In this document: one piece after another, positions 16,649-25,580 of the stretch
Numbering within the stretch: position 1 is the stretch's first letter
Layout: every line of letters starts with the position of its first letter
DNA from: Hujiaoplasma nucleasis
GTDB taxonomy: Bacteria > Bacillota_I > Bacilli_A > Izemoplasmatales > Hujiaoplasmataceae
Direction: 5' to 3'
Length of the DNA stretch: 64,000 bases
NCBI RefSeq assembly: GCF_013745115.1
Contig: NZ_CP051151.1
Span: forward strand, 372,001 to 436,000
Translations under genes and position numbers: made by a program
Notes under the pieces: generated by a model
Told to the model about the DNA's origin: nothing
Database searches by the model: none
What the model saw: the letters and a program-made list of their open reading frames with translations, nothing else

Positions 16649-19600
16649 ATGGGAATTGATATACAAGATATGGGATTGTATTTAAATATTGCCTTTTTCT
16701 CAGTCTTAGCTATTGGATTTATTTTTGGACTGATTAAGGGTTTTAGAAGGTCCTTGTATACATTTATAATTACACTGATATTTCTTGCGGTGTTCTTTTT
16801 GACTGTTAATACAGTTGTTTCATGGTTTTACGAAGCTGAAATTAGTTTTTTAAATAACCTTTATCAACAATACTTGCCTGTTGAGGGAACGCCTCAAAGT
16901 GTTAGGGATATTGTTCATTTAATGTTACAAGAATCAGCTGGAGAATATTTTAATGCTAGTGAATCTAGCGCTCAAGTGATTGCGTTTATCGATTCTCTAG
17001 GTACTTTTATCTTAAAAATTGTATATACTATATTATATTTCACAGTATTCCAAATCATTTATAGATTTTTATTCTTTATTATTGGTTTATTCATATTTGC
17101 TAAAGGAAGAGCAAAGAACAAGAAAGGTAAAAGAAGTAGACCTCTTGGTGGTGTCTTTGGAACCTTAACGGCCGCTTTAAATCTATTTGTGATGATTATT
17201 GTTTTAAGTGGTGTAATCAGTATCGCAGAGAGCTTATCTTCTTTGGATTTAATCCAGGGTCAAGAAGTAAGTTTAACTTCTCAAGCTAAACCAAAAATCA
17301 CAGATTTTAATCAATCTTTAAATAAAGTAGGAAGACTTCAATATAATGAGTTAGCTGAGGCTGATCAACAATTAAATGAAGCTTTAGAATCTCTTAACGG
17401 TATCATCGACGCCTATAATAGCAATATAATTATTCAAGTTGTTGATAGTTACAAGGTCGAAGATGAATTCACTGGCGAAGAGAAGAATATGGCCATAGTT
17501 TTATTTGATGAAGTTTTATCAATGAATTATAAGGACCAGCAAATAGGTATTAGAGAGGATTTAAAAGTTTTTGTAAGTGTTGCTAACACCTATTTAAGTT
17601 CTGATTATTATGATAGTGGGAATTTGAATGATATTAAATCAGAAGAAGTAACTAGTATCTTTACCGATTTATCAAAATCAAAATTATTGACTTCACTTAT
17701 TCCTGTAGGTATTGAAGTAGGTGTTGATTCATTTGATGTGGATGGTTTTGAAATTGATGATGAATTTAGAGAATTAATTTATAATGACATTGATTGGCAA
17801 GATGAGATTCAACAACTAGGTGGTGTAGTGACTGCTGGGATAATGATTCTTGAAAACGCTAATCCAACGGGTGAAGAAATAGATTATACAACTGTTCCAT
17901 TTGATGGAGATTTAACTGAAACAATGTTCACTGAACTATCTAATTCTAAACTTGCTGAATATGGTGCTTTTATTGCTTTTGATTATGTTTTAACAAATAA
18001 CGAAGACGTAGGTTCAGTTTTTATTACTGTTCCTGAAAATATTGACTGGGTAAAAGAATTTAAAGCCTTCGGTATGATAGCCAATGAGATTTTAAGCACA
18101 GGAATTACAGTGTCAGATTTTGAAAACACAGAAGGACAAGATTTATTGTTGCTATTTTCTGGTGTTGATTTAACTGTCTTAATGGAATCAGATTTAACAA
18201 CTAGAGCTTTGGTCAATATATTAAGTGGAAAGACAAATATTAGTCTTAACATCGAGTTTTTAAAGATACCTACTTTAACAGATGCTGAGTGGTTAGATAC
18301 ATTGGATCAAGATGGTGATCTCTTAGCTTCTGGTGAGTTAAGACTTATACTAGAAAGTCTAAACATTATGGTCCAATATTTAGAAGAAATTGATTTTGAT
18401 AATCTTGATCCAGCACAACTATCTTCATTTACCGATAGTGATATAGACAACATGTTTAATTCATTAATTTTAGTCGCATCAATTACTGAAGTCATTAAAA
18501 CTTTAGATACTGGTGGCATTGAACTCATTATTCCTGACTCAGTTTTGGATAATGATGGATACATCACTAAAACTGAAGTTAAGACTTTATTTAAATCTAT
18601 TAAACTAATTGCAAGTGAAACAGCGTGTGATCCTGATGATGACCAATGCGCTACTGAAGGTTTTGATATCGATAAAGCCTTTGCCCTTGAACCAAATCAA
18701 ATTGGTCAGTTGTTTGAATCTGAGATTCTTTATGCGTCTTCTGCAAAAATGCTTATTGATTTTGAACAACTTATAGTTCCTGAAGATGTTAAAGAAACTA
18801 TTTTGGTTGAAGCCAATGATGTAATTATCATTTCTAGAGAAGAACTAATCTCTGCCTTTATTGCTGTTGGCGCTATGGATATTAGCATTGATGAAGAGTT
18901 AGTTTTTGATGAAAGTATCTTGCTAAACTTATCTAAAGATCCTGATAATGATCCGACCACACTGGATACTAGTAAGACTGATAAACTATTTGCTTCAAAG
19001 GTCTTACATGCAACCATATCAGATTTCTTATTAAAACAAGCTAATCCTACACCTCCTGAAACTTCAAATATAATCATTCCATACTTTTCATCTGAAAATT
19101 ATGAAGTTCCTGAAGGAGAAGACCCAACAAACCTTGTTATCATTGAAGACGCTATTGGTGATGTTACTTATGTTTCTTCATATGAATTGGTTGAAATTCT
19201 TCAAGCAGTTTTGATACTTGATATAACTGATTTTTCTACCATAGATGACTTTGATTTAGGCTTAATTATTGAAAACACTGATGAATTATTAGATTCTGCT
19301 ATATTACATGCGACTATTTCTGATCAATTAAAAAATTCATCAACATCTGAGTCTTTAGTTGTTCCAAGTCAAGATATTGATGGTTTTTCAATTGAAATCA
19401 CTGTTGGTGAAGATGAAGAAGCAACAACATATATTAAAAAAACTGAATTATCTGCAATCTTTAATTCACTGGATATTTTAGGTATAGAAGATTTAAATAA
19501 TATTACTGTTGAAACTCTTGATTTTGCTTTAATTATTGATAATATTGATGATTTGTTGGCTTCAGCGATATTACACGCGACTATTTCTAGTGAGATATTT

Positions 19601-22600
19601 GCACAAACTGATAACGAAGCCTTAGTATTACCTTCATTAGATTTAAATAATAGTCCTGTTATTAAGAATGTAGATCAAACTGATTATATTGTAAAAGCTG
19701 AAATTTCTAATACTTTACAAGCTTTACAAGTCTTTGGTATCGAAGATTTTGATGATTTTAATACTATGACTTTTGACTCATCTTTAATACAAAAACTATC
19801 TGTTGATCCAATTACTGATCCGACAAGCTTAGATCAAAATAAGTCAAGCAAAATATTCTCTTCAAAGATTATTCATGCAAGTTTATCTAAAGTATTGTTT
19901 GATGCTGGTGCACCTGATGAAATTACTGGTGAAAGTGATTTAATTGTGCCATATGTAGCCGCAGTAAACTATACAGGAACTAGTTCTGATTTAGTTAGAT
20001 TTGTTACAGATGATGGTGATGAGTACATTATTGAAGCCGAGCTAACAGAATTATTTAAATCTGTTTTAGCTTTAGATATAGAAGATTTTAATGAAGTTGA
20101 TACCTTATTCTTATCTGATATTTTACCTCATAGAAATATCATCTTTAATTCTGCAATTTTACAAGCAACCATTTCTGATAAAATTATTGAACTAGGTAAT
20201 GATGGTAATTTAACTGTTCCTAGTTTGGATTTAAATAATGATCTAATTATTATGAGTAAAGGTGATGTTTCAAAAAATCAAAACACTGAATATATAGATA
20301 AAGATGAATTAATTAATACATTAGAAGCATTAGATGCTTTAGGTATTAATGATTTTAATAATATTGAAGTCGATGCATCTATTATTAAAGAAATGTCTGT
20401 TGATCCGATCAATGATCCTACAACATTAGATGAATCAAAAGCAGATACGGTCCTTTCATCTAAGATTGTTCACGCAACAATATCACAAGTATTATTTGAT
20501 GCTGGTGAACCTGATGAAATCACTGGAGAAAGCGACTTAATTATTCCTTATGTTGCTGCTAGTAATTATTCTAGTACAAGTAGCAGTTTGGTTAGATTTG
20601 TTAGCAATGATTCTGATACTTATATCATTGAAGAAGAATTAACTGAATTGTTTAGAGCGGTATTGGCTTTAGATATTGCTGATTTTAATCAAGTAGATTC
20701 CTTGTTCTTGTCTGATATATTACCTCATCGCTTTATAATCTTTAATTCAGCTATATTACAAGCTACAATTTCAGATAAAATAATTGAACTAGGTAATGAC
20801 GGTAATTTAACTGTTCCTAATTTGGATTTAAGTAACCAAGAAATTTTAACGACCAAGGGTGATGCTTTATTAAATGAAGATACAACTTATATTATTGAAA
20901 ATGAGTTAATTAATACCTTAGAAGCATTAGATGTACTTGGTATTAATGATTTTAATAATGTTGAAGTTGATGCATCTATTATTAAAGAAATGGGAACTGA
21001 CGCTGATAACACTATTTTAGATGAAACTAAATCCAATACTGTTTTATCTTCAAAGATTGTCCATGCGACGATCTCTCAAGTTTTATTTGACGCTGGTGCT
21101 CCTGATGAAATCACTGGTGAAAGTGACTTAATTATTCCTTATGTTGCAGCAATAAATTACTCAAGTACAAGTAGTGATTTAGTTAGATTTATTAGCAATG
21201 ATTCTGATACTTATATTATAGAAGAGGAATTAACTGAATTGTTTAGAGCTGTTTTAGCTTTAGATATTGATGATTTTAATCAAGTAGATTCTTTACTCTT
21301 ATCTGATATTTTACCTCACAGAAATTTCATCTTTAATTCAGCTATTTTACAAGCTACAATTTCAGATAAAATTATTGAATTAGGTAATGATGGTGATTTA
21401 ACTGTTCCAAGCCTTGATCTTAGTAATGAAGAAGTACTAACAACTAAGGGTGATACTTTATTAAATGAAGATACAACTTACATTATTGAGGATGAATTAA
21501 TCAATACTTTAGAGGCTCTTGATGTTCTTGGTATTAATGATTTTAACAATGTAGTGGTTGATGCTTCGATTATTAAAGAAATGGGTACTGATGCTGATAA
21601 TACTGTTCTAGATGAATCTAAATCTGCTACTGTCTTATCTTCAAAGATTGTTCATGCAACCATTTCACAAGTACTATTTGATGCAGCCACACCAGATGAA
21701 ATCACTGGTGAAAGTGATTTAATAGTTCCATTTGAAGCAACTGAAATCTATTCATCAACATCTAATGCAGAGGTTAGATTCATCACAAGTGATACAGATA
21801 CTTATATTGTTGAAGATGAATTAACTGAATTATTTAGAGCTGTATTGGCTTTAGATATTGATGACTTCGGTCAAGTAGATACTTTATTATTATCAGATAT
21901 TATTCCTCATAAAGATTTTATCTTTGATTCAGCGATTATTCATGCGACTATTTCGGATAAGATCATTGAATTGGGAAATGATGGTGATTTAACTGTTCCA
22001 AGTCTTGATTTAAGCAATCAAGAAGTCTTAACAACCAAAGGTGATGCTTTATTAGAAGAAGACACTGATTATGTTGTTAAAGTAGAGCTTATTAATACTT
22101 TGTTAGCTCTACAAGTATTAAATATAAATGATTTTAATAATGTTGAAGTTGATGCTTCTATAATAAAAGAAATGGGAACTGATGCAGATAACACTATTCT
22201 AGATGAAACTAAATCTAATACTGTCTTATCTTCAAAGATTGTTCATGCAACTTTAACAAAGATTATTTTAGATTCAAATGAACCAGATGAACTTACTGGT
22301 GAAAGAGACTTAATTGTTCCATTTATTGCTTCTGAGGTTTATACAGATTTAACTGATGAAGTTAGATTTGTAAGCAATGATTCTGATAAATATATTGTAG
22401 AGTTAGAATTAACTGAGTTATTTAGAGCCATTTTAGCTTTAGATATTGAAGATTTTAACCAAGTTGATTCTTTATTATTATCAGATATTATTCCTCACAA
22501 AGATTTTATCTTTGATTCAGCGATTATTCATGCGACTATTTCTGATAAGATTATTGAATTGGGTAATGATGGTGATTTGACAGTTCCTAGTTTAGACTTA

Positions 22601-25474
22601 AGTAACATTGATGTCACTATTTCAAAAGGGGACGTTTTATTAGAAGAAGATACTGATTATATTATAAAAACAGAACTTATCAATACCTTATTAGCTCTAC
22701 AAGTTCTTAAAATCAATGATTTTAATAATGTTCTTGTTACAACAGCAATTATTAAAGAAATGGGAACTGACGTAGATAATACTGTTTTAGATGAAACAAA
22801 ATCTTCTACTGTATTAGCTTCTAAGATTGTTCATGCAACATTATCAAAAATTATTTTAGATTCAAATGAACCTGATGAAATCACTGGCGAAAGAGATTTA
22901 ATTGTACCGTTTATAGCAGCTAGTGATTATAGCGATATGACTGATGAAGTTAGATTTGTAAGTAATGATTTGGATAAATATATAGTTGAACTAGAGTTAA
23001 CTGAGTTATTTAGAGCTGTATTGGCCTTAGATATTGAAGATTTTAATCAAATTGATGCTTTATTATTGGATGATATTATTCCTCATAAAGACTATATCTT
23101 TAATTCTTCTATTATTCATGCGACCATTTCTGATACGATTATTCAATTAGGTGTTGATGGGGACTTAACAGTGCCTAGCATGGATTTAAATAATGATGAT
23201 ATTACATTTATTAAGGGTGATATTTTATTAGAAGAAGATACTGAATATATTTTGGTAGACGAGTTAAAAAATACTTTGGATGCATTAAAAGTTTTAGGTA
23301 TACAAGACTTTAATAACGTTATAATTGATGCTGGTATACTTCAAAATTTATCTGTTGATCCAATCAATGATCCAACGACTTTAGATAATCTTAAAAAAGA
23401 TACAGTATTATCTTCTAAAATAGTTCATGCTTCATTATCCAATATGATTATTGACTCTGGCGAACCAGATGAAATTACTGGTATTAGAACCTTAATTGTA
23501 CCGTTTATTGCTGCTGTAGATTATGTGGATTTAACAGATGAAGTTAGATTTGTAACTAGTGACTCAGACAAGTATATCGTTGAAGTTGAGTTAACTGAGT
23601 TCTTCCAAGCTATCTTGGCATTAAATATTGATGATTTTAATGATGTAGATACTCTAACCTTACAAGATATTATTAATAATCAAGATGATTTATTAGATTC
23701 AGCAATTCTACATGCTACTATTTCAAAACAAGTTTTAGATTTAGAAGTATCAAATACTAGTATTAGTATTCCTGAATATAATGATGCTGGACAAAGCATT
23801 ACTATTATAGATAATACTGATATTGGTCACGTGATTACTTATTTACAAAAAGATGAATTAACCAATTTCTTTGCATCTGTAAACTTGCTAGGAGATGTGA
23901 CTACCATTGATTCATTTAATGGTACGGTTTCTTTAGATTTATTCTTAAAGTCAAACAACCCTACAACTTACGAAGACAATCAAGACACATTATTGGCTTC
24001 ATCAATTATGCAAGCTACTATTTCATTAAAAGTATCTGATTTAGATGTTCAAGGAAAAGTATTTATTCCTAGTGTTACGATTAATGAACAAGCAGTAGAA
24101 GTCACACATGCAACAGATTACTTTATATATAAAAACGAATTAAAGGCTTTAATTAATGTTATGGATGTTGTTGGTTTAACAAGTATTGAAAGTTTTGGTG
24201 GAGATTTTACTTTAAGTTCATTCTCTACAGAAGCAAGCCAAAATACTTTAATTGCTTCAGCCATTATGCATAGAACCTTGTCTCAACAATTATTAGATAA
24301 TACATCTATTATTGTTCCAAGAGAGTCATTAGAAGAAAACTTGACAAGTGAAGATATCCATATTACTACAACTATCGCTAGTGAAGATTACATTATTGGT
24401 GATGAAATAAAAGCCTTAATTACTGTAATGAATATTATTTCAAGTCCTGAAGCCAGTATTGATTCAATCTCAAGTGATATTGACTTTAGTAAATTTGATG
24501 AAGACCTATATCCTGGAAATCAAGATATTTTATTAGCTTCAGCGATTATGCATGCTTCTTTAAGTGATGAAATGATTAGTTTAAATGATGATGTCTTATT
24601 TGTTCCAAAATATAGTGAATTAAGTCAAACTCAAACTGATCAAATTAGATTTGATGATGTAAGTGGTACTGATTTTATTAAGAAGTCAGAGATTAAACAT
24701 ATTCTTAATGCCTTCCTAGAAATGGGTTATAATGATTTATCTGCATTTGATAATAACCCTACATTAGAACCAAGTAAATTCTTTGATAATATTACTTTAT
24801 ACTTAGAATCAGCATCATTCCATGCGACTATCTCTAATAAGATTCTTGCTGGAACAAGTCCTAACTTGATTATTCCTTCTAGGGATATTGATGATACTTA
24901 TGACATTAAGATTGTTCATGCAGAACTTACTTACGTAGAAAGCAATGAAACGATTGCTTTAGTCAATGCTTTAAATGAGTTAAGCATTAGTGATTTCAAC
25001 TCTGCTATCTCAGGATCAGCAATGACTTCTTTAACAGATGGTCAGTTAGACACCATATTAACTTCTGGTTCAATGCATTTATCTATTGATGATATCATTC
25101 AGGCTAACTCTAATATCAATACAAATATTCCTGACAAAGCATTGGCTGATATATTTGCCTTAAGTGATATATTGATCAAAGATGAAGTTAAAAACTTTAT
25201 CTTAGCCGCAAAAGCATTTAGTGGTGAAGGTTCAGATATTCAATCTGTAGATTTCACGACATTAGATATGGTAACCTTATCGAACATGCCTGAAGGCCAA
25301 AGAACAACTATCTTATCATCTATGATTGTAAGAAATATTCTTACACCACAAGTAGAACAAGCAGATACTTTTGATCCTACATTTACCTTAACTGCAAGTG
25401 ACTACGAAGATGGTTTAACTAATACATTCTTAACATTGGCTGGATTCAATCGATATATTGCACATATAAGTTAA
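16649..25474 (+). CDS. giant CvpA-like membrane-anchored tandem-repeat protein (2941 residues)
   Basis: The N-terminal 200 residues are a CvpA-like membrane domain: four hydrophobic segments near residues 10-32, 36-58, 116-150 and 172-192, with GLIKGFRRSLYTF after the first and a basic loop KNKKGKRSR. The rest is an acidic, Asp/Asn/Ile-rich region made of about 24 copies of a unit of about 85-105 residues. Each has the core S-[AK]-I-[LIV]-H-A-[TS]-[IL]-S, a VP strand, an acidic loop and a helix ..ELI..L.AL..L.I.DFN. In the middle, two unit types alternate to give a 196-199 residue dimer repeat. The C-terminal 140 residues closely match the end of the next gene. No enzyme motif is seen. The repeat region is probably outside the cell (inference). 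A large scaffold or adhesin is possible. Confidence 0.75.
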   Translation: MGIDIQDMGLYLNIAFFSVLAIGFIFGLIKGFRRSLYTFIITLIFLAVFFLTVNTVVSWFYEAEISFLNNLYQQYLPVEGTPQSVRDIVHLMLQESAGEYFNASESSAQVIAFIDSLGTFILKIVYTILYFTVFQIIYRFLFFIIGLFIFAKGRAKNKKGKRSRPLGGVFGTLTAALNLFVMIIVLSGVISIAESLSSLDLIQGQEVSLTSQAKPKITDFNQSLNKVGRLQYNELAEADQQLNEALESLNGIIDAYNSNIIIQVVDSYKVEDEFTGEEKNMAIVLFDEVLSMNYKDQQIGIREDLKVFVSVANTYLSSDYYDSGNLNDIKSEEVTSIFTDLSKSKLLTSLIPVGIEVGVDSFDVDGFEIDDEFRELIYNDIDWQDEIQQLGGVVTAGIMILENANPTGEEIDYTTVPFDGDLTETMFTELSNSKLAEYGAFIAFDYVLTNNEDVGSVFITVPENIDWVKEFKAFGMIANEILSTGITVSDFENTEGQDLLLLFSGVDLTVLMESDLTTRALVNILSGKTNISLNIEFLKIPTLTDAEWLDTLDQDGDLLASGELRLILESLNIMVQYLEEIDFDNLDPAQLSSFTDSDIDNMFNSLILVASITEVIKTLDTGGIELIIPDSVLDNDGYITKTEVKTLFKSIKLIASETACDPDDDQCATEGFDIDKAFALEPNQIGQLFESEILYASSAKMLIDFEQLIVPEDVKETILVEANDVIIISREELISAFIAVGAMDISIDEELVFDESILLNLSKDPDNDPTTLDTSKTDKLFASKVLHATISDFLLKQANPTPPETSNIIIPYFSSENYEVPEGEDPTNLVIIEDAIGDVTYVSSYELVEILQAVLILDITDFSTIDDFDLGLIIENTDELLDSAILHATISDQLKNSSTSESLVVPSQDIDGFSIEITVGEDEEATTYIKKTELSAIFNSLDILGIEDLNNITVETLDFALIIDNIDDLLASAILHATISSEIFAQTDNEALVLPSLDLNNSPVIKNVDQTDYIVKAEISNTLQALQVFGIEDFDDFNTMTFDSSLIQKLSVDPITDPTSLDQNKSSKIFSSKIIHASLSKVLFDAGAPDEITGESDLIVPYVAAVNYTGTSSDLVRFVTDDGDEYIIEAELTELFKSVLALDIEDFNEVDTLFLSDILPHRNIIFNSAILQATISDKIIELGNDGNLTVPSLDLNNDLIIMSKGDVSKNQNTEYIDKDELINTLEALDALGINDFNNIEVDASIIKEMSVDPINDPTTLDESKADTVLSSKIVHATISQVLFDAGEPDEITGESDLIIPYVAASNYSSTSSSLVRFVSNDSDTYIIEEELTELFRAVLALDIADFNQVDSLFLSDILPHRFIIFNSAILQATISDKIIELGNDGNLTVPNLDLSNQEILTTKGDALLNEDTTYIIENELINTLEALDVLGINDFNNVEVDASIIKEMGTDADNTILDETKSNTVLSSKIVHATISQVLFDAGAPDEITGESDLIIPYVAAINYSSTSSDLVRFISNDSDTYIIEEELTELFRAVLALDIDDFNQVDSLLLSDILPHRNFIFNSAILQATISDKIIELGNDGDLTVPSLDLSNEEVLTTKGDTLLNEDTTYIIEDELINTLEALDVLGINDFNNVVVDASIIKEMGTDADNTVLDESKSATVLSSKIVHATISQVLFDAATPDEITGESDLIVPFEATEIYSSTSNAEVRFITSDTDTYIVEDELTELFRAVLALDIDDFGQVDTLLLSDIIPHKDFIFDSAIIHATISDKIIELGNDGDLTVPSLDLSNQEVLTTKGDALLEEDTDYVVKVELINTLLALQVLNINDFNNVEVDASIIKEMGTDADNTILDETKSNTVLSSKIVHATLTKIILDSNEPDELTGERDLIVPFIASEVYTDLTDEVRFVSNDSDKYIVELELTELFRAILALDIEDFNQVDSLLLSDIIPHKDFIFDSAIIHATISDKIIELGNDGDLTVPSLDLSNIDVTISKGDVLLEEDTDYIIKTELINTLLALQVLKINDFNNVLVTTAIIKEMGTDVDNTVLDETKSSTVLASKIVHATLSKIILDSNEPDEITGERDLIVPFIAASDYSDMTDEVRFVSNDLDKYIVELELTELFRAVLALDIEDFNQIDALLLDDIIPHKDYIFNSSIIHATISDTIIQLGVDGDLTVPSMDLNNDDITFIKGDILLEEDTEYILVDELKNTLDALKVLGIQDFNNVIIDAGILQNLSVDPINDPTTLDNLKKDTVLSSKIVHASLSNMIIDSGEPDEITGIRTLIVPFIAAVDYVDLTDEVRFVTSDSDKYIVEVELTEFFQAILALNIDDFNDVDTLTLQDIINNQDDLLDSAILHATISKQVLDLEVSNTSISIPEYNDAGQSITIIDNTDIGHVITYLQKDELTNFFASVNLLGDVTTIDSFNGTVSLDLFLKSNNPTTYEDNQDTLLASSIMQATISLKVSDLDVQGKVFIPSVTINEQAVEVTHATDYFIYKNELKALINVMDVVGLTSIESFGGDFTLSSFSTEASQNTLIASAIMHRTLSQQLLDNTSIIVPRESLEENLTSEDIHITTTIASEDYIIGDEIKALITVMNIISSPEASIDSISSDIDFSKFDEDLYPGNQDILLASAIMHASLSDEMISLNDDVLFVPKYSELSQTQTDQIRFDDVSGTDFIKKSEIKHILNAFLEMGYNDLSAFDNNPTLEPSKFFDNITLYLESASFHATISNKILAGTSPNLIIPSRDIDDTYDIKIVHAELTYVESNETIALVNALNELSISDFNSAISGSAMTSLTDGQLDTILTSGSMHLSIDDIIQANSNINTNIPDKALADIFALSDILIKDEVKNFILAAKAFSGEGSDIQSVDFTTLDMVTLSNMPEGQRTTILSSMIVRNILTPQVEQADTFDPTFTLTASDYEDGLTNTFLTLAGFNRYIAHIS
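19573..23400 (+). repeat. higher-order tandem repeat inside the giant gene, period about 590 bp
   Basis: The equivalent of the codons for HATIS (or QATIS) recurs at 19573, 20161, 20758, 21349, 21940, 22528 and 23116, spacings of 588, 597, 591, 591, 588 and 588 bases. All are multiples of three. Each period holds two related half units (the SAI.HATISDKII type and the SKIVHATISQVLF type). Copies between about 20,400 and 22,900 are the most alike at DNA level, which suggests recent amplification by unequal recombination. Confidence 0.88.
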
Positions 25475-25490
25475 AAAGACTATAAAAATA

Positions 25491-25522
25491 GAGGCTGATT
25501 TATAATCAGCTTCTTTTTTTTT
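25491..25522 (+). terminator. terminator after the giant gene
   Basis: The stem GAGGCTGATT (25491-25500) / AATCAGCTTC (25504-25513) is followed by nine T. Confidence 0.85.
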
Positions 25523-25580
25523 CCATTATTTGCTTGAAATTTACTAATTTATAGTATAATGAAAAAAAAGGAGGGGCTTT

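Noticed and set aside
17983-19077. Open minus-strand frames inside the giant gene (17983-18252, 18307-18567, 18730-19077)
   Set aside because: They are antisense shadows of a strongly supported plus-strand gene, with low-complexity Ser/Ile/Lys content, no ribosome sites and no family resemblance.
19573-23400. Regular repeat spacing that might suggest a CRISPR-like array
   Set aside because: Period is about 590 bp, all spacings are multiples of three, the repeats are diverged and fully coding, and no cas genes are present.
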